A stretch of 64,000 nucleotides of DNA from Euclidia mi (GCA_944739405.2 OX123182.2:15821326-15885325), one strand, 5' to 3'; shown: positions 21,223 to 33,379, counted from the stretch's first letter. Made by a program: numbers and translations. Notes: a model not told the origin generated them from the sequence alone.

Positions 21223-22164
21223 TAGAATTCCTTTTACTTTATTCTTATATACATTAATGTTAGTTATTTCTAGTATATTTTTTGGCAAATGATTGTATAT
21301 ACGTGCACTCATATATAATACACTTATGTTTAATAAACCTGTCCTGCTTTCTGGAATACTAATATGAAAGTGACGCTTTCTACTATTAAGAGCTTTAAAT
21401 AAATGCATATTTTTTCGTACAAACAATATAACTTCTAGTAGATAAATACATGGCAGCGTTAAAATATTAAATTTTATAAAATACGGTTTACAGCTGTCTG
21501 TTTGTTTTGGGTGACAAAAAGCTCGTATACATTTTTTCTGCGCCCTAAATGCAGCCTCTTTATCAGTGGAGTTACCCCAGAACACAACACCGTATCTCAA
21601 GAGAGGTGTGACATACCCATGATATGCAGTTAGGACTAGTCTTGCTAATCATGTATAGAGCATAGGAGTATGTGCTTAGTTTTGAACATAGTGACTCAAT
21701 GTGTTGTTTCCAATTTAGATTATTGTCTATAATCATTCCTAAAAATGTTGTCGTCTCTACTTCCTTAATTACAGTATTTAAATAATTAATGTCCATATTA
21801 CTTAATTTATTATCTCTACTTCGAAATGTCATGATACGTATCTTTGCAAGATTAATATTTAAATTATTTAAAGTCAACCAATTAATAATATTTTCCAAAG
21901 TCATATTAATTTCATGATTTATATCTGATCTTTCTTTTCCGGTAAATATAATTGTGCTATCATCAGCAAAAAGAATGGTCTCATGTTTTGTAATTTTAGG
22001 TAAATCATTAATGTAAATTATGAAAAGCAGTGGCCCCAACACACTTCCCTGCGGAACTCCAGTTGTGACTTGCCTGTTTTCAGATGTATAATTTATAACC
22101 TTTTTTTGCAATAGCACATATATTCGTGATTTGTGTTATTTGTGTTCGATTACTTAGGAAAGAT
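21223..22164 (-). pseudogene. LINE ORF2, C-terminal reverse transcriptase segment
   Basis: Contains TTGVPQGSVLGPLLF, the catalytic FADD, the palm motif NWLTLNNLNINL and the C-terminal domain (YGVVFWGNS, ARIYNHLP). A frame change near 21600 separates the last part. It is cut at 22164 by the SINE and at 21222 by the piggyBac-like element. Confidence 0.85.
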
Positions 22165-22445
22165 GATGAAAGCGGCGGTAGCCCAGTGGTGTACGTAACG
22201 GACTGCCGAGACGTTGGTCTCGGGTTCGATCCCCAGGTACCTCGGGCACACACCTCTGACTTTTCGAAGTTATGTGTGTATTAAAAAATGTTAATTATCG
22301 CTCGCTTAATAATGTGCCCGGTAGATGGCAATAGGCTCGCCCCCTATTACATTGGGACCGAAACATATCTGGCGAAGTGTGGGTGTGTAATACACCTCTG
22401 CCTACCCCTTCGGGGATAAAAGGCGTGAAGATATGTTATGTTATG
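22165..22445 (+). mobile_element. Complete tRNA-derived SINE with LINE-like tail
   Basis: Perfect 11-bp duplications TTAGGAAAGAT lie at 22154-22164 and 22446-22456. The head has GGTAGCCCAGTGG (box A-like) and GGGTTCGATCCCC (box B). The body has TGACTTTTCGAAGTTATGTG and GGCAATAGGCTCGCCCCC, the tail TCTGCCTACCCCTTCGGGG with AGGCGTGAA, and it ends in (TATGT)n. It splits the reverse transcriptase of the host LINE. Confidence 0.95.
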
Positions 22446-23866
22446 TTAGGAAAGATTTTACTAAATTATAAACGTTGCCTCGAATCCCATACGCATACAG
22501 TTTATTCAGTAAGATGTCGTGGTTAACATAATCAAAGGCTTTAGATAAATCCATAAAAACAGCACATGCTTGACGACCAATGTCTCTATTCACCAATAGC
22601 GTTTGCAAGAAATTTTATAAGGCTAGGTCAATAGACCTATTTTTTCGAAACCCAGTTTGTTCTTCACAGAAAAGACTATTTTTTTCAAAGTAGTTATAAA
22701 TACTGGCATGAATCACCTTCTCAAATATTTTGGAGATTACTGATACAAGTGCTATTGGACGGTAACAACGTATGTCATTTTTGTCACCCTTCTTAAATAG
22801 AGGCTTAATTACGGTCAATTTTAACTTATCTGGAAATACACCATCTGCGATACACAAATCGATAATATGACTAAGAACATGTGACAGTTTAATGGAAACA
22901 CACTTCAAAATTTTAGTAGTGATATTGTCGTAACCTGTGCTGTTGGTATTTTTTAGGGAATGGATAATATCAAAAATATCCTTAGGTGTCGTTGGACGCA
23001 TAAAAATTGATTTAAGTTCATAAGGGTATTGATATCGTGAATCGCGTATTAAAGACTTGCTTGACTGGTCAATAAAGTAATCATTAAAATAGTTGGCTAT
23101 TTGTGTGGGATTAGTTATAGTCTTGTCGTCAATGATTATTTGATGTATTTGATCTTTGGGTATATTTAATTTATTGTTATTGATTACCTTCCAAGTAGCC
23201 TTTGATTTATTTTTTGATGTATTTATATAGTTATCATTTCGTGCTTTCTGGGTCAATTTAATAATGCGCTTTAATCGTGAAGACAATGTTTTGAACTTAC
23301 TTTTATTATGTATCGAAGGGTTTTTCCTATACTCCCATAAAAGCTGTCGTTTTCGTTTAGAGCATACTTTTAAACCTTTAGTTATCCACTGTGGACGATT
23401 TCGGGATGACACTTTTACTTGAATAATTGGAAAACAGAGGTTATAGAACATCAGAAACAATTCATAAAAGATGTTAAACGCTATATTTGGATCATGACAA
23501 CTAAAGACATCAGTAAATCCAAGGGAATTAACGCAATCTTCAAACTTCCCGATGTTTTCCTTACAATAGTCTCGTTTATCCACATTCCAAGTTTTGAAAA
23601 GGTAAGTAGGTTTAACTGGACAGGTAAGCACTTGTGCTGTATGGTCCAAGAGTGCATATTCTATAACCCTAGCCTTACATCCCCTCATATTAAACATAAT
23701 GTTATGTATGCACGTTCCGCTTTATGCCTAGCTTTAAATTGTATCCATATATCATCTGTCTGAACTCCGCAGCTTCATGAGTTTTACTGAGGATATTAAT
23801 ATTAAAATCTCCGCAAATAACTGCCTTTTTTCTACCATAGCAAAACCGATGCAACAGTGCGTTTAA
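22446..23866 (-). pseudogene. LINE ORF2, endonuclease end to reverse transcriptase start
   Basis: From 23866 downward: the endonuclease GDFNINIL motif, then a long frame (22615-23697) with the linker, KATWKVINN, NSTGYDNI, CYRPIALVSVISKIFEK and TGFRKNRS. After a frame change near 22615 comes motif A VFMDLSKAFD before the SINE. At 23863-23866 the TTAA marks the piggyBac insertion; endonuclease sequence resumes at 26808. Domain order is as in an intact LINE. Confidence 0.85.
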
Positions 23867-24315
23867 CCCTTTATTTGTTTGTTTCATGTTTTTTTTCACA
23901 TTTTCAGCTTTACTAGGAGTTGTTAGGACATGAAAAAATAATTTAAAAAATCTGGTATTACCTCATTTCCTGAAAATGCATGTCCAGTATACTGGACCTT
24001 GTCAGGTTTGCCATAAAGTTGTCGATAATTTTGATGTGCTGTATATTACACATTGCCGAATTATTACTTTCTAGGACTTCTTTCTATTTTGTGCAAGTGA
24101 TAAAATAAAATATAATAAAATGAAAAAACAATGACATGTTTCGTATTGTATTATAAAATCTATATTTCTTATCAATAGAATGAGGAACATTTTACTTATT
24201 CTAAGTGAGATCAACAATATAATCAGTCTGAATCTTTTCATTCGTAACATTATTATTCTTAATTTCAGATAAAATTAAAAAAAATTATATAATCAGTCAA
24301 CATAGTTAGAAACTT

Positions 24316-26631
24316 TCACTTACTATGATAATTATAAAAACAATTTCTCTTACGTACTAAACACAGTCTTTGGTTGCACTTTACGCAATAAACATCAGTC
24401 TTATTTTTGATGCATAGTTTGCAGCGACCGTATGACTCTCCAAAACTAGGGAAATGGCCAATACTGTCATAGCGGACACTGTCATCTGTTCGATAGTTGT
24501 TGTTTACAGATATACGAGCTCTACTTTCATTCTGTAACTCTCTTGCTAATTGGCACCGAAAAGACTTCAAAGGCATGTGCTTCACTGCCCGATTACTAAA
24601 ATCTCTGCGATAAACTAACCATGCGTTGTTCACACAAATGTCGAGCATTTGAGCAAAGATTGCAGTGTACCAACGACGGCTCTTATAAGTAGTCGGTACA
24701 ACGCAACCAGCATATCTGCGAGATCGACGCCTCCCATATGATTATTATAGTGCTTTATAAGTTCTGAACAGTTCACATCAACTCGGGCTTTCATTTCCTT
24801 GCTGTACATCTTTATTTTTCCTACAGGGTAAGCATCAGCGTACGTACTGATTAGAGTGACTACCTTATTGTCGTACCATTTTACTATTGCTATCTTATTG
24901 GTATTGTCAACGACTTGGCAATAAGAACCTCTACCTTCCTTTTTTAAAGATTTGTCACTCATCAGTAGTTTGTCACAACCTTTTAGCCTGTTTTGGCGTA
25001 TAGTGCCTAAACTAAAAATACCACATTCGACTCTAAGGTGTATTGCCAAATCTAGAGTCGAAAAATAATTGTCAAAATACACGACGCTGGCTCTTGTCTG
25101 TATTGTCTTGCATAAAGCAACGATAACTTTAGTTCCTAAGGTTATGGTTTCTTCGGCTTGTGAAAACTGGATATATCTCAATGTGTCTTCACCTCCATAA
25201 AGCAGGAAGTCATATACAATTCCCGACATGCCTGCTCGGACAAAGTTTTTGAAACCCCATTTATTGGGTTTCATGGGATTGTACTGTCTCCTGTTACCCG
25301 CCTTTTTGCCTTTATACGGTATGGTCATCTCGTCAATACTGTATCTCATTTCCTCTTCGGTGGCCAAGCGGTTTCTCCTCACCTTCTCTACAAAAGGTCT
25401 TACTTTGAAGTAGCGATCTGAATCTGGACAAGAGTTATCAGCAAAATGGACGTATCTGCGTATGGTTTAAAACTTCTTCAGTGACATGATTTCAGCAATA
25501 GCTGGGTAGCGTAATTCTTTTGACCAATAATCTACATATGATGGCAAATTTACCACACCCATAAGTAATAAAATGGCAATAAAATCTTTCATTTCGTCCT
25601 CAGAGATATTGATGGATCGGCTGGTAACTTGATCTGCATAAAGGTTGGTATTATGTACTATATCTTGTAAAGTATCCAGAGAAAAGTATTTCCAAAAAGA
25701 ATCTATAGGCGTGAAATCGGCATGTAAGTTATTCTTAAATTCACAATTAGTTATTTCGGCTTTGTGCAGGAATTTGCCTTTTTTCCATTTGTAGTCTGTG
25801 TGTTTACGTTTTTTAGGCCTGATATTATGAACACGAGAGTGGGTGTTGATATACCGCCTTCTTTTAGATCAGGTATTCACGGCATTGGGTATCGGTGATA
25901 TATCTTGAACAGACGGTATAGACTGAATGGACGACAAAGTTGGAATATATCATAAGTTACCTGACTGGTCGACGGCAGCACTTGGTTGATAATTGGTGTT
26001 AGAGGCACTGCTAGTTCTTGATCTTCTGGCTCGCTATTGGATATCTCATCACCAGAAGCATTATTCCTATCTTCATCGTCTTCGGAAATATCCAAGTTTT
26101 CTAACGACGACGGTATAGATGGTGCTTCAGAGGACAAATCGTCACTGTCTTGGCGGCATGTGCTTATAAAAACCTCTTCATCCGAACTTGTTTGATTTTC
26201 TACGTCTGATGAAGCGTTAATTGGCGGCACTAGTGCCAATAACTTTGATGCACATGATGTTTGTTTGGACACCTACAATTAATACAAATTGTTATAAAAA
26301 AACATTACACATAATTACTAAATACGCATCTTAGTTTATAAAATCATATTAGCAGTTACTTTTATAACTAACTGGCAGTGTCCAATATACTACACATCCC
26401 AAAATCGCATTAAAACAGTACCTACTTGGCAATGGGAAATATACTGGACACGCTAATTTCATTGAATATTACGGTAAATCCGTAACAGCTATTATAATTT
26501 TAGTTTATGTTCGCAAATTCATAGGTTTTATAAAATATATTTAGAAAAGATGAGTAATTATTGCATAGTAAAATAACAAATAAATCGGGACTTACCGAGA
26601 GCGGTCGCGGCACGTGCTTCCTTCCAGACAT
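24316..26631 (-). pseudogene. piggyBac transposase, broken, with an intron
   Basis: Exon 1 is 12 codons (26596-26631, beginning MSGRKH), followed by a GTAAG donor. A TTAATTGTAG acceptor leads in phase to exon 2 at 26272. Exon 2 begins with an acidic, serine-rich N-terminus (EEVFISTCRQDSDD, SEDDEDRNN). The catalytic domain keeps three aspartates in DEMTIPYKG, VYFDNYFST and GGVDLADM. The C-terminus (24316-24648) has a CKLC...CVKC...C zinc-binding end. The enzyme would cut at TTAA and leave no footprint. Lesions: frame change near 25955, stops near 25868 and 25470, frame change near 24690. It is a recent but dead copy. Confidence 0.9.
26273..26595 (-). other. Predicted intron in the piggyBac transposase gene
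   Basis: 323 bases with GT donor (GTAAGT) and AG acceptor (TTAATTGTAG). It joins the two exons without changing frame (phase 0), and the exon 2 frame starts exactly at the predicted junction. Confidence 0.75.
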
Positions 26632-26807
26632 TTCGGCGGCGACTAACCCACAATGAGCACGCGCACCTTACGCGTAATTTTATATACAGTATATTAGTTT
26701 ACAAATAAAATAATGGAATTAAAATAAATACAATATAGTTTTAAAAAAAATATTGTATATTTTTTAAAAGTTGATGTCCAATATATACCACACTATCGAA
26801 TTAAGGG

Positions 26808-27209
26808 TTAAATTTGAGAAAAATCTATATATGTCATCTGAGCTCGATCTTGGAGGTCTGTAAATGCATATGATGTATATATTATGCTCCACTCAACTCC
26901 CGAACATTCAATGACATTTTCTATAGAGTATTTATTGATTTCAGCTATTGGTGCATATCTAAGCGAATTGTTTATGAGAATGCAACATCCACCGCGTCGA
27001 CTTTTCCTACAAAAGCAAGAACCTAGCTTGTAATTATTAATGTTAAGTGTACCCTTGTCACTTATAATCATGTTGTGTTCTGTGATACACAGCACATTTA
27101 TTGACTGTTTTTCATTCTCAAGAATTAATGTCAAAAGATCAGACTTAGATACCAAACCATTTATGTTTTGATGTAAAAATTTTATGAAGTTACACACGAA
27201 AAAGCTCAT
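26808..27209 (-). pseudogene. LINE ORF2 start: endonuclease N-terminal half
   Basis: Encodes FLHQNINGLVSKSD, the catalytic glutamate in CITEHN, and RRGGCCILI, the first motifs of an APE-type endonuclease. It is interrupted at 26808 by the piggyBac element and resumes at 23866. Confidence 0.85.
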
Positions 27210-27760
27210 TAGATTTTTGAGGAGAGGACATCAGGCTTACATTTAATGTATTTTCCTTTAAGGTATCAGTCTGTGTAGCTTTTTCGATTGACAATATGGT
27301 TTTATGTTTAGGGCTGTTTTGTTTTGCGCTGATATACTCAGCATATCGCAATCCGTAGTCAATATGGAGTATTTCTTTCAGAAGAGATCTACACTTATGA
27401 AGCACAAAATGACTGCCCCTAAGCAAATAATCACAATAATTCATGTCAACATAACTACAATATTTATATTTAGAACATATGAATTTGAGTTCATAATTTA
27501 ATTTATGCTCATTAAGGAACCTATTGAAAGGTACTTATGAAATTATTATATTAGTATTTGACAAATTTGTAATATAACTGTCTCAAGAAAAACATTAGTT
27601 CATTTGGTTGCTTGTCATTAGTCCCACCTAAAATTATAACAAAGTCATTTTTATCCAATATACTTATTACACTCTTTGCTGAAAACAAAATATGTTGCAA
27701 TGTAGCTCCTGACTTCCAGTAGCTGTTTACCACGAATCATTCACCAACTAGTTTTTGGTT
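27190..27760 (-). pseudogene. LINE ORF1 fragment, esterase-like
   Basis: The right part (27551-27733) encodes VIILGGTND, the GxxND block of SGNH-type esterase domains that some LINE ORF1 proteins carry. The left part (27190-27444) continues toward ORF2 and overlaps its start. Frames are broken between the two. The element cannot be followed past about 27760, so ORF1 is incomplete. Confidence 0.55.
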
Positions 27761-27937
27761 ACAATGTTGATTTATTTGTAGTTTCATTGGAAGGTTATAA
27801 GTAAAGTTGGTAAATATTTTGGGACATTGCCGAAATATAGGCTACTCGAAAAATAAAGGCAACTCGTTTCACAAAAAACTATTCATAATTACTGGTAGGA
27901 TTCATATTTGGGGGTTAATAAAAACGGATCACAACAT

Positions 27938-28030
27938 GTCATCATCATTATATCAACCGAAAGAAATTACTGGACATCGGCTTCTCTAAATGCTCTCCAC
28001 TTAGACCGATCTTTAGTCGCCCGCATCCAA
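27938..28030 (-). mobile_element. RTE LINE 3' end fragment
   Basis: On the minus strand this is a diverged copy of the RTE coding end seen at 59715-60058. It has the (ATG)n-like tail TGATGATGAC at the left and the CTGGACATCGG block. Confidence 0.6.
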
Positions 28031-28647
28031 CAATAAACAATATATTACGTAATTTGATCATAAACAATATGAGTCTTATTTGAACTGATAGGCATGCAGC
28101 ATCTAGACTCAAAGATAAGCTTTAATATACATATTTAACCTCCACGATTATTCAGTTACGTATTACAAAACAATAAACTAAATACCTTCAATTGACTATT
28201 AGCGTATTTAACTGTAGAGCATAGTTAAGTCAGACGCCTTAAATTGCTGAAATTACCAGACGATACACATTGTATAAAGCATCTCATAAATCTACATGCG
28301 GATTAGCAAAGGCCAATGCCCTTTACTAAATCAGTTCTACAAACCAAAATCCCAGCTCTTCTGGGAGTCCAAAAATATTAATGTACAATATTACTCTCGC
28401 CGATCGTTATTTTAACGAGCTGTTCAATTATTAATCCATATTCATCTAAGTCGCTCTTAGACTCTGAGTATACACTAGAGGCTATTTGTCAAGTTTTATA
28501 TTATCATTTAATAAAGCCACAATAACTCATAAAAGTAAATGTTTTACGATCAAGACTATGGTAATTATATCTTCGTGATATAATTCTTTTTTTTAGCATA
28601 AATTTGTACTTATTAACCCGGATTATAAAGAAGATTGTATAATTATA
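28031..28647. other. Unassigned AT-rich stretch
   Basis: No coding domain or named repeat recognised before the Helitron terminus at 28648. Confidence 0.4.
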
Positions 28648-28682
28648 CTAGCAGACTCGGCCACGCGTTGCTGTGGCTAAAG
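28648..28682 (-). terminator. Helitron 3' terminal hairpin and CTAG end
   Basis: The 5-bp stem GCCAC/GTGGC with loop AGCAACGC is followed by CGAGTCTG and CTAG. In Helitrons this hairpin acts as the stop signal of rolling-circle transposition; it is a DNA-level signal, not a transcription terminator. Confidence 0.85.
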
Positions 28683-29142
28683 TTATTGTTATATTACATT
28701 GTAGTATACAATTTAAGAGGAACGGTAGGAGAACATCAGTCACGGGGACCACCATGCTTTTTTCATAGATGGTATTTGTAAAAAAATATGGTGAGCTCCA
28801 TGACAGATTTTTTACGACTATAACCCTTTAGTACAATGAAATTATTTACGAACCAAGACGGAAATGTTGAAGTTGGTACACAAATTCACGGGATTGGGAT
28901 TTGAAGGGGAAGGACGTTGAACACGATTGATTAAAATTTTCTTACGGTTTATATAGAAATCAATACAAAAGAATTAATTTTTAAATTTATTATTTCCATT
29001 TAATTTTGAAACGAATGAGCATATTACAAAGTTGTTAGTGAATAACATATGACATTTAAACTTATGAATGAGGTAGGTAAGGCAAATAGTCTTAAATCTT
29101 TAACAGTAATATTTATTATAATAAATTATAAATACTTTCAAT

Positions 29143-31085
29143 TTAATTTAGTACTAATCGGTGCACAATATTTTTGGTTAACCCGTCTTTAGCTAACACA
29201 AATAGATTCGACGGTTTCCCAACGCGTGAACATGCAAAATATTGTTGCCCATGAGAAAAACACGGATTTTCCAAATCTAAACCACAAATGGACATTGTTT
29301 GGCCTTGAGACTTATTTATTGATATGGCAAAAGCTAACGGTATCATTGGAATACGTGGCAACAGGACCATTTTTCCTTTAAACTTCCCAGTTAAAATGGT
29401 TGCTTCAAGAATGTTTCCGGTGATCTTTTTGATGATCAAACGTGTACCGTTGCATAATTGAGGTCGATTCAAATTACGTAGGAGAATAATCGGGGAACCA
29501 ATCTTTAATATTTTTGAAGATTGTGGGGTGGCATTCCAGGTATATCTAGTGAATTCAAAAATTCAGTTGGAAAATTTACACTTTTATTTTCATCAACAAC
29601 AGTATCGATTGATTTAAAAGACATCAGATCGCCTGGTAATAACTGTTGTATCTGGAAGTTAATTTCGTCAACATCAACATTTTTGGCTGCCAAAATCGCC
29701 CGATGACTGAGCCAGTTATGATTCAAGTAATTATTCTGTATATCCGGAAAAATACTCTGAATTAATTCATTTTTATCTTGAAGAACAGTGCAAAAATTGT
29801 CTGGCAGTTTTATGCATTGCGTATTTGGTTGCAGTTCTATTTTACCGTTCCCAATATCTAGTAATTGCTCGGAAAATATTTGTGCTGATGGATCATTTTG
29901 CAACTGTACCCGCATGTTTATGGTCAATCGAAGTGTTTCAACACTTCGCCATAAGAATGATTGTTTCAAACATGCATTAATCTCATCCGCGAAAGTTGAG
30001 CGAGGTATAACCGGTAAGGTCTGACGGAAATCACCAGACAAAAGTAAGATAGTACCACCGAAAAGTTTATTATTGCTGTTTAAATCCTGCATAGTTCTAT
30101 GCAATGCTTCAAGTGAATATTTGTGCGCCATTGTGCACTCATCCCAAATTATTATAGAACTCTTCCGCAACACTGCAGCTATTCCACTATTCTTTTTGAT
30201 GTTACACATTGCATCTGGTTTATGATGAATATCCAATGGCAACTTGAATGTTGAATGTGCCGTTCGCCCACCATCCAGTAAAGTAGCCGCAATGCCTGAC
30301 GATGCAACTGCCAATGCGATTTTCTGTTGCGACCGTATTTTGTCAAGAATCAACGATATTAAAAATGTCTTACCGGTTCTACCTGGTGCGTCCAAGAAAA
30401 AAAAACTGCCTTGTTCAGCAGCAACAGCCAGCATAATCCGATCATAAATATTTTTTTGTTCTGCTGTCAGTAATGGCTCACTGTTCGTGATAATCGTGGC
30501 TAAATTTCCATGGTCATATTGTTGTTCTCGTTGTAAATCGGTATTGACTAAGTCAATAGCTGGGCGATTAGGTGATGGCATACCATAATGATGAAGTGGT
30601 AAATTTGAAATTAGAACACATAAATCCTCGATTAACACCAATGCTTCATTATACATCTCTGGCGTATAATCTATGTTTTGGCATTGATCTGTTTGTCTAA
30701 TTCGGTGCAATATGTCTTCTGTCATGCAATTTTTATATTTTTCCCACAAGTTTGTGCTTGCGATGGATAACACGACGTCAAAATAATTGCAAACAGCTGA
30801 CGAATGTTATTGGGCATTGATGTCAACGCAGCATCAGCAAGCGCTAAGTCCCAATGGTTATCGTCTTCTAGCAATTGCAGTTCACGACATGCATCTTGAT
30901 ATGTATTAAATACTGGACCATTAACTGTTCGCAGAAATTCAAAAGACGTTGGTCCAGGCACATTCACCAATAACAAACGTAAATAGAAGCACTCACGTTG
31001 CGTTGGATGTACTGTGTAAAGTCGCTCCAATGTCTTAGCTTTGAATATGCCTGGAATAGAAGGATGTCGTTTTCCTTGTTTTCGT
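29143..31085 (-). pseudogene. Helitron helicase (PIF1-type) remnant
   Basis: The right part (30722 to about 31085) is the region before the helicase (IPGIFKAKTLERLYTV, FYLRLLL, GPTSFEFLRTVNG). The helicase (29505-30773) has Walker A GRTGKTF, where family members usually read GGTGKT, Walker B IIWDECTMA, and GDFRQTLPVIPR. The last motifs AFAISINKSQGQT and QQYFACSRV are in the next frame (29143-29500). It would unwind DNA in rolling-circle transposition. Frame changes near 30740 and 29510 inactivate it. Confidence 0.9.
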
Positions 31086-31090
31086 GGTTC

Positions 31091-31705
31091 CCATTTTTTT
31101 CATTGTTTGGTTCGCGCAGTTCACGGAACTGCGCGCGAAGCGAGCGCGGTGCAAATTTTTCGACTGTCAAAGCTAAACTGTGGATGTACAGATTATACAA
31201 TATTTTATGCTCAGAATGTAGAAAATGTATCAAAGAACGGAACGCACTAACATTGTTCATACAAAAGTCGTCTCTAAACGTGTGAATTTAAGGTATTTTC
31301 TTGAATGTAAGTGAGCGGCCGCCGGCGGCCTCTTGGGGTTTAAGCGCAAAAATTTTTGCAGGAATAATTTATTTCACTGTATTATCGTCACTATAATTTG
31401 AATTTGATTTACACTTCGGTCTAAGTAACACGTGGTTGGCTATGCTAACACCAAAAATTAAAAAGTAGAAATAAATGAATTTCACGGTATTTCGTTTACT
31501 ATAAAATAAATTTAATTTATACTTTAGCCTCAATAACACGTGGTAATCATGCTATTGAATTGTAGCTTATATGACACGTTTGTCGGTTTACCATAGCAGT
31601 GCCATCTATTGATTACTTACTCAATCCAGTCGAAAAGTATCGACATCTGTTAGAATCTTTTAGAGTTAACAGATAATTGTGACTGTCAATTAATTATAGA
31701 CAAAT
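31091..31705. repeat. Unclassified repeats including a diverged tandem pair
   Basis: A GC-rich hairpin-prone word CGCGCGAAGCGAGCGCGG lies at 31129-31146. At 31370-31560 two diverged copies, each about 100 bases, of the same sequence follow each other (both end near AACACGTGGT and ATGCTA). No coding domain is visible. Some of this may belong to the Helitron. Confidence 0.45.
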
Positions 31706-31872
31706 AATTTGCAATAAAATAAAATTGCGACTATAATTAAAGATCTAAGCTATCCTATCTCTCAAGTTGGACCAGACTGCTCACGGTGTGCCAATTTAAT
31801 TTAAAATCGGTTAAGTAGTTTAGGAATCCATCGCGGACAAACATCGTGACAGGAGATTTATATATATTGAGA
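31706..31872 (+). repeat. Direct repeat, first copy
   Basis: About 165 bases (TTTGCAATAAAATAAAATTG to GGAGATTTATATATATTGAG) recur almost unchanged at 33549-33717. The pair brackets the satellite and Helitron-like sequences, consistent with two copies of one transposon's 3' part. Confidence 0.8.
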
Positions 31873-32720
31873 AAGATTGAATTCCCCATTCCTTAAAATA
31901 TCGGAGACGATACCCATATCGACTTTAAAAAAAAATCCCGTCCGCCATCTTTGATCACGACATAGATGTTGTATTTGGATTCACCATCCCTTAAATCATC
32001 GGAGACGATACCCATATTGATTTTTTAAATTTTTCCATCCACCATCTTTGATTTCCCATCCACCATCTTGAATCACGAAATAGATGTTGTATTTGGATTC
32101 CCCATCCCTTTAAACATCGGAGACGATACCCATATTGTTTTTTTTTAATTTCCCGTCCGCCATCTTTGATCACGAAATAAATGGTGTTTTTGAATTCCCC
32201 GTTCCTTAAAATATCGGAGACGATACCCATATCGACTTTAAAAAAAATCCCGTCCGCCATCCTTGACTTCCTATCCGCACTCCTTGACTTCCTATCCGCC
32301 ATCTTTGATCACGAAATAGATGTTGTATTTGGATTCTCCATCCCTTAAATCATCAGAGACGATACCCATATTGATTTTTTAAATTTTCCCATCCGTAATC
32401 TTTGATTTCCCATCCACCATCTTGAATCACGAAACAGATGTTGTATTTGGATTTCCCATCCCTTTTAACATCGCAGACGATACCATTGACTTTTTACAAA
32501 TTTTCCCATCCGCCATCTTTGATTTTGAACTTTTTGGATTTTTTCATCTTTGATCACGAAATAGATGTTGTATTTCGATTCCTCACCCCTTAAAATATCG
32601 AAGGCGATACCCATATTGATTTTTAAAATTTTCTCATCCGCCATCTTTGTTTTCCCGTCCGCCGTCTTGGATTACTAAATAAATTTCATATTATTAATCA
32701 GCGTCCCGAAAATCTCGAAA
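31873..32720. repeat. Tandem satellite of about 100-120-bp units
   Basis: About seven diverged units, each with the words CCATCCCTTAAATCATCGG, GAGACGATACCCATAT, CCGCCATCTTTGAT and ATAGATGTTGTATTTGGAT. Unit length varies because the CCATC-CACCATCTT part is single or double. Minus-strand frames across it are by-products of the repetition. Confidence 0.85.
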
Positions 32721-32839
32721 ACGATACCCATATAGATTGTATCCTATTCGTTTAGCCCTTTTTTTGCCTTTGACCCAACTCCCCCTTCTCGTTTGACCAT
32801 TTTATTATTTTTGTCTGGCCCCTAAAAGTTGTGGCTTAA

Positions 32840-33128
32840 TTTTATAATAGCCTATAGCCTTTCGGAATAATTGGGCTATCATAGGCAATAACAATTTTTA
32901 AATCCGACTGCTAGTTCCTGAGATTAGCCGAAATTATTTTTTAGCCTTTTTAGCCTTTTGCCCGGCCCCAAAGGGTCGAAGCGTTATGTTGTACAGCCTT
33001 TCGGAATAACTGGGCTATCGTATAAAAAAAGATTTTTTCAGATCCGACTGGTAGTTTCTGAGATTAGCGCGTTCAAACAAACAAAAAAAAAACAAACAAA
33101 TTCTTCCGCTTTATTATATTAGTAAAGA
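32840..33128 (-). mobile_element. Helitron-like non-autonomous end with internal duplication
   Basis: Shares TAGCCTATAGCCTTTCGGAA, GGGCTATC and GAGATTAGCGCGTTCAAACA with 43778-43953. The block GCCTTTCGGAATAA to GAGATTAGC is present twice. The right edge GA|T at 33127-33129 fits a Helitron 5' end on the minus strand. The CTAG end was not found, so the left boundary is open. Confidence 0.55.
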
Positions 33129-33379
33129 TAAAGATATTTTTTTTTTTTTTTACAAATCTCCTTTATTGGGCGGATACTTCCATAGTTGTCGTTTTAACTG
33201 TTTAAGAAATATAACTGCAAAAAGTATTTACACATACAAACTACTTAGTAGTAAAGACTGTTATCCTGTATCTGTGACGTTTCGCTAGATCGGCCAATAT
33301 GGCGACTGTGATTTGTCTGTCAGAACCATTACAATTTAGCAAAATACTCGACAATCCAAATTTTGCGGATATTTATGTT

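Larger units (their letters stand above)
23867..26807 (-). mobile_element. piggyBac transposon, 2941 bp
   Basis: The ends are CCCTTTATTTG on the left and CCCTTAATTCG read from the right, each next to a TTAA (23863-23866 and 26808-26811), the hallmark of piggyBac. The interior holds one broken transposase gene on the minus strand. Removing it rejoins LINE endonuclease coding sequence, so the insertion postdates the LINE. Confidence 0.95.
19849..27760 (-). mobile_element. Large LINE broken by three nested insertions
   Basis: On the minus strand one LINE can be followed from an ORF1 fragment near 27733, through endonuclease and reverse transcriptase, to a 3' UTR ending in a tandem TTGAAC repeat at 19851-19876. 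Three elements sit inside it with exact edges: piggyBac at 23867-26807, a SINE at 22165-22445 and a deleted piggyBac-like element at 20223-21218. Each is bracketed by its own target duplication, and LINE coding sequence resumes on the far side every time. The LINE is therefore the oldest layer. Confidence 0.88.
28648..31090 (-). mobile_element. Helitron, 3' half
   Basis: On the minus strand the element ends with a hairpin GCCAC...GTGGC, about ten bases before a terminal CTAG (28648-28651). A T follows, as expected for insertion between A and T. The interior encodes the helicase part of a RepHel protein. The Rep nuclease with its HUH motif is not found upstream of about 31090, so the 5' half is missing or replaced. 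Confidence 0.88.

Noticed and set aside
22173..22240. tRNA gene
   Set aside because: Head of a SINE with exact target duplications; arms do not fold as a mature tRNA.
31991..32302. 103-codon frame with internal repeats as a gene
   Set aside because: It simply reads through the tandem satellite; the periodic peptide comes from the repeat.
31873..32720. CRISPR-like repeat array
   Set aside because: Units are contiguous and diverged, without unique spacers, in an insect-type sequence.
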